In this document: positions 1 to 4,495 of the stretch, one piece after another
Layout: each line of letters starts with the position of its first letter
Position numbering within the stretch: position 1 is the first letter of the stretch
Origin: Dehalococcoidia bacterium
Lineage (GTDB): Bacteria > Chloroflexota > Dehalococcoidia > GIF9 > UBA5629
Assembly (NCBI GenBank): GCA_012961565.1
Contig: DTZC01000036.1
Location: forward strand, 1 to 5,750
Direction: 5' to 3'
Length of the DNA: 5,750 nt
Translations under genes and position numbers: made by a program
Notes under the pieces: generated by a model
What the model was told of the DNA's origin: nothing
Seen by the model: only the letters and a program-made list of their open reading frames with translations
Databases searched by the model: none

Positions 1-30
1 GGGTTGTTGCTAAACACTCTCGCTATGATT

Positions 31-957
31 TCAGTGCACGAAGATGGGATTCCTGTCAGTGATAACTCTTCTGGTAATGGCTAATTGATGGCGAGTGTGT
101 TTAGGAAGAATAAACGAAGCCAGATGAGTAATACCGTCATAAGATTTTGGCTTCTTTAGCAGTCTGGCACTAATCCTGCGGTCTATCTCCTCTGGTGATA
201 ATTCAGCGGGATTAACACTCTGTGATGCAGTAGCGAATCCCCAGAGGTCGACAAAAGAGGGCACATATGTCTGGTAGGGACAGACTATGGTAAAAACACT
301 CCGCAAAGTGTTGATAATTGCGGTGAAATTTCGTAGATTGGTCCAGCCAGCAGCTCCGGATTGGACGGCCATAATCCCTCCGGGGTTCATCCTTTCGTGA
401 ATTAGCCGATAAAATTCCTGCGTGTATAACAAACATGCCGGACCCTCTTTTAGAGGCTCAACGAGATCGATTACAATAACATCAAACCTTTCCTCGGTCT
501 CTCGCAAATATCGTCGGGCATCAGTGATGTGAAGCTCCAGGCGCGGGTCGTCAAAAGAGTGCCGGTGGAATAAAGCAAGAAAACGGCGGCAGACCTCTAT
601 CACCTGCCTGTCAATGTCCACCATAACCACCCTGTTTACTGTCTTGTGGTTCAGCACCTCTCGCAGAGTAGCTCCCTCACCACCCCCAGCAATAAACACC
701 TTCGCCGGGCACCGATGGCTCAGCATCGCCGGATGTACCAATGCCTCATGATAAATGAATTCATCCCGCTCGCTGGACTGAATTTTGCCATCCAGAACTA
801 GGCAAACGCCAAAACTTCCAGTATTCACAATTTCGATAGACTGGAATTCGGTTCGCCCTGAATATATTACCTTCCTAATCTTGTGAAGCTGGGCAAGGTC
901 AGGATTGACCTCATCATATAACCATTTACGTTTATCAGGTCTATCTGGGTCGTTCAT
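31..957 (-). CDS. speE: Polyamine aminopropyltransferase (spermidine synthase family, ACL5-like)
   Basis: This 308-residue cytoplasmic enzyme should transfer the aminopropyl group from decarboxylated AdoMet to an amine acceptor such as putrescine. Seen: an N-terminal beta domain (about 15-75) ending in LVLDGKIQ and YHEALVHP, then a Rossmann methyltransferase-like core. The core has the nucleoside-binding GGGEG (91-95), acidic D114/D116 after strand 2, TDA with D146, and the probable catalytic D164 in IDLVEP. The usual second Asp of the D-x-x-D-P motif is Glu here (E167). The C-terminal half, with VPSFVDLWGF (232-241), YDG (273-275) and a tail ending in ITDRNPIF, resembles thermospermine synthases of the ACL5 type more than E. 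coli SpeE, so the exact product is uncertain. The ATG start overlaps the speD stop (ATGA) and has no Shine-Dalgarno of its own, which implies translational coupling. Length is normal and the gene is intact. The family call is firm; the acceptor specificity is inferred. Confidence 0.93.
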   Translation of the reverse strand: MNDPDRPDKRKWLYDEVNPDLAQLHKIRKVIYSGRTEFQSIEIVNTGSFGVCLVLDGKIQSSERDEFIYHEALVHPAMLSHRCPAKVFIAGGGEGATLREVLNHKTVNRVVMVDIDRQVIEVCRRFLALFHRHSFDDPRLELHITDARRYLRETEERFDVIVIDLVEPLKEGPACLLYTQEFYRLIHERMNPGGIMAVQSGAAGWTNLRNFTAIINTLRSVFTIVCPYQTYVPSFVDLWGFATASQSVNPAELSPEEIDRRISARLLKKPKSYDGITHLASFILPKHTRHQLAITRRVITDRNPIFVH

Positions 958-1328
958 TTCACACAGCCAATTCGATTATTCAGTAAAATGCCCCTCTTCA
1001 ACTCGATAAAAGAGGGGTTTTTTGATTCCAGCCTTTCCACCAGCGGTTTGACTGCCAGCTCGGGCTTTACCGAGTCCCCACAGGTAAATATATCCACTGC
1101 AGCATAGCCGTATTCCGGCCAGGTATGAATGAACAGATGCGACTCGGAGATAATTACCGTACCGCTTATTCCATGGGGACTGAATTCATAGAAACAGTCA
1201 TTAACCACAGTAGCTCCAATCACTTTGGCGGTATCATAAAGACAATGTCTCAGAAACTCTAAGTCATTAAGCACCTCCGGATTGCAGTCTTTTAGTTCCA
1301 GTAGTAAGTGTCTTCCGAGAGCATTCAA
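954..1328 (-). CDS. speD: S-adenosylmethionine decarboxylase proenzyme (class 1B, SpeH type)
   Basis: This 124-residue pyruvoyl enzyme decarboxylates AdoMet to supply the aminopropyl donor for the downstream aminopropyltransferase. Seen: LGRHLLLEL near the N-terminus and the self-cleavage site ISESH, where Ser63 becomes the pyruvoyl group. Cleavage before Ser63 would give a beta chain of 1-62 and an alpha chain of 63-124. His68 in FIHTWPE and Cys83 in FTCGD are the processing and proton-donor residues of this family. They fall at the same positions as in the Thermotoga-type short enzyme, which supports the chosen start. That start is TTG at 1328, eight bases after the strong ribosome site AAAGGAGGG; the nearby ATG (1324) and GTG (1333) are out of frame. 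It is the first gene of a two-gene operon, its TGA overlapping the speE ATG. Length and residues are complete. Bacterial annotation uses speD or speH for this class. Confidence 0.96.
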   Translation of the reverse strand: MNALGRHLLLELKDCNPEVLNDLEFLRHCLYDTAKVIGATVVNDCFYEFSPHGISGTVIISESHLFIHTWPEYGYAAVDIFTCGDSVKPELAVKPLVERLESKNPSFIELKRGILLNNRIGCVK

Positions 1329-1336
1329 ATCACCGT

Positions 1337-1345
1337 CCCTCCTTT
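1337..1345 (-). promoter_or_regulatory. Ribosome binding site of speD, fixing a TTG start
   Basis: On the minus strand AAAGGAGGG lies eight bases before TTG at 1328. It is the site that selects the TTG start, because the nearby ATG and GTG triplets are out of frame and no other in-frame start fits it. Confidence 0.8.
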
Positions 1346-1413
1346 AGATTTTTTGTTTCTTGATGAAGTTCTCACCCCCTGGTCTGATTGATAATCGGCA
1401 GCAACAAGCAGTA

Positions 1414-1442
1414 ATTTTATATTTTGCATCAAGGATTTTCAA
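1414..1442 (-). promoter_or_regulatory. Sigma-70-like promoter of the speD-speE operon
   Basis: Minus-strand TTGAAA (1442-1437), a 17-base spacer, then TAAAAT (1419-1414). Each box matches the consensus at five of six bases. The start of transcription would fall near 1407, giving a leader of about 79 bases before speD. No recognised riboswitch was seen in that leader, only a small GATTGATAATC hairpin at 1385-1395. Prediction from sequence only. Confidence 0.65.
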
Positions 1443-1462
1443 GCCTTTTTAGCCAAAACCTC

Positions 1463-1491
1463 TTGACAAAGCCGATTTCGCCCTGTAAAAT
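1463..1491 (+). promoter_or_regulatory. Near-consensus sigma-70 promoter of the cysteine-rich secreted protein gene
   Basis: TTGACA (1463-1468), exactly 17 bases, then TAAAAT (1486-1491), followed by a short leader of about 20 bases to the start codon. Together with the near-perfect ribosome site this suggests strong, largely constitutive expression. The -35 box lies 20 bases from the -35 box of the divergent spe promoter, so one regulator or polymerase could affect both. Confidence 0.8.
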
Positions 1492-1503
1492 CAAGTAAAA
1501 CCC

Positions 1504-1515
1504 AGAAGGAGGTGA
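1504..1515 (+). promoter_or_regulatory. Very strong Shine-Dalgarno fixing a TTG start
   Basis: AGAAGGAGGTGA matches the 16S rRNA anti-Shine-Dalgarno almost without a gap. GGAGG ends six bases before the TTG at 1519. It decides the non-ATG start, after which a proper signal peptide follows at once. Confidence 0.85.
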
Positions 1516-1518
1516 AAA

Positions 1519-2208
1519 TTGAGGAAGACAGTAAGTATTTTATTTGCCTTCGCTTTGGTGGTATCGCTAGGATTGGCACCAGCGATGGTACTTGCTCAAG
1601 ACCCAGAAGAGAGGCTTGGTGGGCTAGCTGTATGCGAACAGGAACCACTGCCAAAGTGGTTTGAGAACGAACCTTCCTACTTTCTCTACCTGCAGAACTG
1701 GGGCAGGACTCCAATTCAAGCTATGTCTCGTCTAGCAGGTCTATGTGGTCCAGAGGTTCTCTGCCAGCAACTGGGGACAAACTGCCCCCCCAGCGACTGC
1801 GGAGCCTTTGCTGGCTGTCCTGCTTGCCGAGTGGAGGAACAGGGAGCTACGGCAACCTGCGACGACCCTGTTAAATGCGATCTCTCCCGGTCTGATGTGG
1901 CTTGTAAGGTAACCGCTCAAACGCCGCCTGAATGCCCAGGGGAACGCGTGCTGGACGAGCATTTGACCACTTGCTGCTGCTGCTGGGGGGTTAGTCTTGC
2001 TTTTGCCAACAAGAGCTGGGCTGGCTGCACCATCAGTACCCATCCTAGAGTTAATGACCAGCACCCGAATCACTTTGGTACCAGTGACTGCTATGGCGGC
2101 AACAAGGGAGGCGACTGGGGTGTGTCCGGTTGTCCTCACACCGAGTGCTGCTCTCTGACCTGGTGCCTCCAGGACAACCTGTGCGCCAATCCATTGGCAA
2201 ATAAGTAA
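1519..2208 (+). CDS. Exported cysteine-rich protein of unknown function
   Basis: I do not recognise this 229-residue protein. Seen: a Sec-type signal peptide with basic RK at 2-3, a hydrophobic stretch at about 5-25, and a V-L-A/Q cleavage site after residue 26. There is no twin arginine and no lipobox cysteine. The mature part of about 203 residues holds 22 cysteines (about 11 percent) and none lie in the signal peptide. The even number would allow eleven disulfides. Clusters include CPAC (100-103), four adjacent cysteines plus Trp (152-156), and CC at 210-211 with C216 and C222 near the C-terminus. Gly, Trp and Asn are common and there is no further membrane segment or sorting motif. The TTG start is set by an excellent ribosome site behind a near-consensus promoter, and a terminator follows, so it is a single-gene unit. 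A disulfide-rich secreted scaffold, a metal-binding protein or a distant relative of cysteine-rich amine dehydrogenase light chains are possible, none shown. That the gene is real is well supported; its function is not. Confidence 0.85.
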   Translation: MRKTVSILFAFALVVSLGLAPAMVLAQDPEERLGGLAVCEQEPLPKWFENEPSYFLYLQNWGRTPIQAMSRLAGLCGPEVLCQQLGTNCPPSDCGAFAGCPACRVEEQGATATCDDPVKCDLSRSDVACKVTAQTPPECPGERVLDEHLTTCCCCWGVSLAFANKSWAGCTISTHPRVNDQHPNHFGTSDCYGGNKGGDWGVSGCPHTECCSLTWCLQDNLCANPLANK

Positions 2209-2235
2209 TCGCACCTAATCTTATCCTGCTGAGAC

Positions 2236-2280
2236 AGAAGCCCTGGCGATGACCGAGCGAAACGGGGCCGGGGCTTCTTT
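2236..2280 (+). terminator. Rho-independent terminator after the cysteine-rich gene
   Basis: A 12-base-pair stem with one T-G wobble: AGAAGCCCTGGC (2236-2247) pairs with GCCGGGGCTTCT (2267-2278). Inside the loop CCG (2253-2255) can pair with CGG (2263-2265). The T tract after it is short and interrupted (TTTGTTCATTT). It begins 28 bases past the stop codon and separates this gene from the DUF2007 gene. Confidence 0.8.
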
Positions 2281-2306
2281 GTTCATTTATCAGTTCGCAT
2301 TGGAAC

Positions 2307-2352
2307 CAACAAACCGTAATCACCACTACAAGGTGGAAGGTTTCTACTGTTG
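2307..2352 (+). repeat. Nested inverted repeat, possible structured RNA or operator
   Basis: Three nested arm pairs: CAAC (2307-2310) with GTTG (2349-2352), AAACC (2311-2315) with GGTTT (2339-2343), and CACC (2321-2324) with GGTG (2332-2335). Internal loops separate them and the apical loop is seven bases. Two small palindromes flank or overlap it, TTGGAACCAA (2300-2309) and TTGTAACAA (2350-2358). It lies between a terminator and the DUF2007 start, with no T tract, so it is not an obvious terminator. No convincing -35/-10 pair was found in 2281-2419. Confidence 0.4.
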
Positions 2353-2419
2353 TAACAATCAAGCGCCGCGATTCTCAAAAACAGGGATGGACTGATATAG
2401 CAAAGGGGAGCTACAAGAC

Positions 2420-2689
2420 TTGTCTGAGGACTCTGGACTTACCACAGTTTACATAGCCTACGGACAACCTGAAGCGGAAATCATCAGAGGACGCCTTCAA
2501 AGCGAGGGTATTCCTGCAATACTGCGCTACGAAAGCGCTGGACTTGTCTACGGACTTACTATTAACGGCCTGGGAGAGGTGAGAGTACAGGTGCCCTCTT
2601 CTCTAGCTCAGCAAGCTAAGAAGATTTTGACTGCCCAAGAAGACGAGGATGCTAATCTTCCAGACCAAGTTCAGAATAAAGAATCTTAA
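2420..2689 (+). CDS. DUF2007 domain protein (putative signal-transducing protein)
   Basis: This small soluble protein of 89 residues matches the DUF2007 pattern. Seen: a beta strand TTVYIAYG (8-15), PEAEIIRGRLQSEGIPA (17-33) as the alpha helix and turn, LRYES, a NGLGEVRVQVP strand (49-59), and an AQQAKKIL helix (63-70). The last 19 residues are polar and poorly conserved. The family has been named as possibly signal transducing, but no biochemical role is established. The start is TTG, nine bases after AAGGGGAG (2403-2410); an in-frame stop at 2393 excludes any ATG or GTG upstream. It has no signal peptide or membrane segment. Its stop lies inside the 3' end of the opposite-strand gene, a 38-base tail-to-tail overlap. 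The domain call is by pattern recognition and fairly sure; the function is unknown. Confidence 0.8.
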   Translation: MSEDSGLTTVYIAYGQPEAEIIRGRLQSEGIPAILRYESAGLVYGLTINGLGEVRVQVPSSLAQQAKKILTAQEDEDANLPDQVQNKES

Positions 2690-3713
2690 AATCGAAATGG
2701 CAATCCAGAAGCTCTCGGAACTTTTCCAGTTTCCCTACGTGGCGAAAGTGAGCTCTGGCCCACGCTGCTTCAATGCTAGCTATCGCTGCTGCAGCATCCA
2801 GCCCTGTTACTATAATGGGAACGTTTCTCTCCTTTGCCCGAGCGATAACGACCGGTAAGGGACTTATATTGCCTGTAAGGACTAGGCATTTCGTTACCGT
2901 TTGCAAGGCAGCAAGTTGCATATCAGCACGGTCACCACGCACTATCACCGCCTTGTTCGACTTACGGCTGAAGTAATCCACCCCGGAATCAGGAGTCATC
3001 GCCCCCAGCATTATGTTCTCAATCAATTCTTTCGTGTTCTCAAGCGAGGTCAGTATTTCTCCATCAAGGCTTCTCGCCAGCTCTGCAACGGTTATACCAA
3101 GCAGACTGCGGACATCCGGCAATAGACCCAGAACCTTTATCCCTGCTCGTTCAAAAGATATAGCTAAGTCTCGCCTCACCATCTCCATTCTGGATTGTGG
3201 CACCAGATTTACCACTACACCCAGAAGCCGCTCTCCAAGTCTGTTACCTATCTGCAATATTTTCTGTGGCTCCAAACCTGGAGAATAGCAGAGCGCAATA
3301 ATCACCTTTGCCTCAAGGAAATCTGCCACCGTGTAACAAGCCAAAGCAGATATCTTATCCCTGTCCAAGTTTCCCAGACCTTCCATAATGACAATATCTT
3401 TACTGCGTGCTATCTTACGGTACACCTGTTTGAGTCTTTGCAGCAAACCCGGCGCACCTTCAGTTAAGCCTTGCCATAACTCCGAACGGGAAAGAGCAAA
3501 GGGGCACAATAACTTGGTAGATTCTTTCAGCCCCAGGATCTCCTGCATAAAGGCGGCATCCTCCAAGCCACCATCGGCTGCGTCACCGCTGGAAGTAACG
3601 AACGGCACCATGAAGCCTACTTTGATCCCTCTGCCCTGCAGCTTCTTACCAATACCAGCACACAAGGCAGTCTTCCCGGCATCTTCTACAGAGGTTATAT
3701 ACAACGAAGTCAT
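2652..3713 (-). CDS. BioD-like P-loop / DRTGG domain protein ('phosphotransacetylase family')
   Basis: This 353-residue cytoplasmic protein resembles the BioD-like N-terminal region of phosphotransacetylase (COG0857). Seen: a P-loop ITSVEDAGKTAL (6-17), in which Ser8 replaces the first glycine of Walker A as is common in this family. A dethiobiotin-synthetase-like nucleotide-binding fold follows to about 200, with a Walker-B-like strand IVIMEG (107-112) and LGVVVNLVP (164-172). A DRTGG-like domain (about 205-315) follows, with VRGDRADMQLAAL (258-270) and CLVLTGNISP (276-285). The acetyltransferase domain of true Pta is absent, so this is probably not a phosphotransacetylase; an accessory or sensing role in acyl-CoA or nucleotide metabolism is only a guess. 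The ATG at 3713 follows AGAGGA by four bases. The gene is divergent from greA and convergent with the DUF2007 gene. No terminator of its own is visible past the stop. Confidence 0.82.
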   Translation of the reverse strand: MTSLYITSVEDAGKTALCAGIGKKLQGRGIKVGFMVPFVTSSGDAADGGLEDAAFMQEILGLKESTKLLCPFALSRSELWQGLTEGAPGLLQRLKQVYRKIARSKDIVIMEGLGNLDRDKISALACYTVADFLEAKVIIALCYSPGLEPQKILQIGNRLGERLLGVVVNLVPQSRMEMVRRDLAISFERAGIKVLGLLPDVRSLLGITVAELARSLDGEILTSLENTKELIENIMLGAMTPDSGVDYFSRKSNKAVIVRGDRADMQLAALQTVTKCLVLTGNISPLPVVIARAKERNVPIIVTGLDAAAAIASIEAAWARAHFRHVGKLEKFRELLDCHFDFKILYSELGLED

Positions 3714-3825
3714 GTTTTCCTCTAACTAAGCCCTATCTCCACTGTGTGTGCCACAGGACAATTTTCCCCACCTCTCTTACCCAGTGACAATACCACCCAT
3801 ATACCTGCTGGCTTAAATGGAGTTA

Positions 3826-3855
3826 ATTATATTATCTTGCCCGTCCTCTTTACAA
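3826..3855 (-). promoter_or_regulatory. Candidate promoter of the BioD-like/DRTGG gene
   Basis: Minus-strand TTGTAA (3855-3850), 18 bases, then a perfect TATAAT (3831-3826). The leader would be about 105 bases, rather long, and holds only a small CTGTG/CACAG hairpin (3742-3756). The -35 box overlaps that of the greA promoter on the other strand. The -10 box is strong and the -35 weaker (four of six). Confidence 0.5.
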
Positions 3856-3877
3856 GCAACTCAAATCAGCCTATAAT
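3849..3877 (+). promoter_or_regulatory. Strong sigma-70 promoter of greA
   Basis: TTTACA (3849-3854), exactly 17 bases, then TATAAT (3872-3877). Transcription would begin near 3884, giving a leader of about 71 bases before the greA ATG. That leader contains the hairpin and T tract listed separately. Confidence 0.8.
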
Positions 3878-3899
3878 ATGCTTAAAGCACAGTCAACGA

Positions 3900-3927
3900 C
3901 TGGGAGTTCGCAGACTCTCAGTTTTTT
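3900..3927 (+). terminator. Intrinsic-terminator-like hairpin inside the greA leader
   Basis: CTGGGAGT (3900-3907) pairs with ACTCTCAG (3914-3921) over eight base pairs with one G-U, around a six-base loop, followed at once by six T (3922-3927). The only plus-strand promoter seen upstream is that of greA, about 16 bases before the stem from the predicted start, and the neighbouring gene is divergent. It therefore looks like a leader terminator or attenuator rather than the end of another gene. AAAGC (3884-3888) could also pair with GCTTT (3932-3936) around it. Confidence 0.7.
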
Positions 3928-3954
3928 ACTAGCTTTCGAGACAGGAGACATCGC

Positions 3955-4422
3955 ATGGCTCAAAAGAAAATCCTCATTACCAACGAGGGCTTAGCTAAGC
4001 TACAAGATGAGCTTGAATACCTACACTCAGTACGCAGACCTGAGGTGGCAGCCAAAATCAAGCGAGCACGGGAGATGGGTGGCACTGAAAACAATGCAGA
4101 GTATGAAGACGCCAAGAATGACCAGGCATTCGTCGAGGGGAGAATCCTTATGCTGGAGAATATCGTCAAGAATGCTGTTGTCATAAATTCACCGGCTTTA
4201 CCCGGGGTAGTCGAACTGGGCAATAAGGTGCTTATCCAGAATCAGGACGGCAAGATTGAGCAATTTGCTATTGTAGGAAGTGCCGAAGCTAACCCCATCG
4301 ACGGCAAGATTTCCCATGAGTCACCGGTAGGAAAGGCCCTACTGGGTAAAAAAATCGGCGACCAGGTTGAGGTACAAACCCCAGCAGGAACGCTCAAACT
4401 ACTCATAATGGACGTAAGTTGA
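3955..4422 (+). CDS. greA: Transcription elongation factor GreA
   Basis: This 155-residue protein enters the RNA polymerase secondary channel and normally rescues backtracked complexes by stimulating transcript cleavage. Seen: an N-terminal antiparallel coiled coil (about 8-78) with VRRPEVAAKI and the conserved NAEYEDAKNDQAFVEGRI stretch (47-64). A C-terminal FKBP-like domain (about 82-153) follows, with VELGNKV, a VGSAEANP loop, ISHESPVGKALLGKKIGD and VQTPAGTLKL. Length is typical. The tip is unusual: aligned without gaps to E. coli GreA, the metal-binding Asp41 and Glu44 are Gly43 and Asn46 here, with Glu45 between them, so cleavage activity may be reduced or differ. The ATG follows AGGAG (3943-3947) by seven bases. 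A strong promoter and an intrinsic-terminator-like hairpin lie in the leader. lysS follows after 73 bases on the same strand and may be co-transcribed. Confidence 0.96.
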   Translation: MAQKKILITNEGLAKLQDELEYLHSVRRPEVAAKIKRAREMGGTENNAEYEDAKNDQAFVEGRILMLENIVKNAVVINSPALPGVVELGNKVLIQNQDGKIEQFAIVGSAEANPIDGKISHESPVGKALLGKKIGDQVEVQTPAGTLKLLIMDVS

Positions 4423-4436
4423 CTGATACCCCTGAA

Positions 4437-4451
4437 GAAGCTATCAGCTTC
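4437..4451 (+). repeat. Small perfect hairpin between greA and lysS
   Basis: GAAGCT (4437-4442) and AGCTTC (4446-4451) form a six-base-pair stem with a three-base loop. No T tract follows, so it is unlikely to be a terminator. It could affect mRNA stability between the two genes or be chance. Confidence 0.3.
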
Positions 4452-4495
4452 AGACCCACCACCGAAAACCAAATTTCCGGGACTGACCAATTATT

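Noticed and set aside
1329..1410. Possible AdoMet or polyamine riboswitch in the speD leader
   Set aside because: The leader is only about 79 bases and I found no SAM-riboswitch core or stable multi-helix fold, only a four-base-pair hairpin.
1519..2208. Methylamine dehydrogenase light chain (MauA) or similar quinone-cofactor subunit
   Set aside because: Many cysteines, tryptophans and a short G-T-S-D-C-Y-G stretch recall it, but the Cys spacing does not line up convincingly, the signal is not twin-arginine, and no mau genes are nearby.
1741..2214. Long minus-strand open frame opposite the cysteine-rich gene
   Set aside because: It is antisense to a gene with a signal peptide, promoter and strong ribosome site. 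Its protein has no recognisable domain and arises from the lack of stops in GC-rich, TGC-rich sequence.
2773..3729. Several plus-strand open frames opposite the BioD-like/DRTGG gene
   Set aside because: They overlap one another, lack family features, and lie opposite a well-supported gene.
3744..3932. 62-codon plus-strand ORF upstream of greA
   Set aside because: It runs through both divergent promoters and the leader hairpin, has no good ribosome site and resembles nothing.
4423..4495. T-box or terminator before lysS
   Set aside because: The gap is 73 bases with no T-box sequence, no specifier structure and no T tract after the small hairpin.
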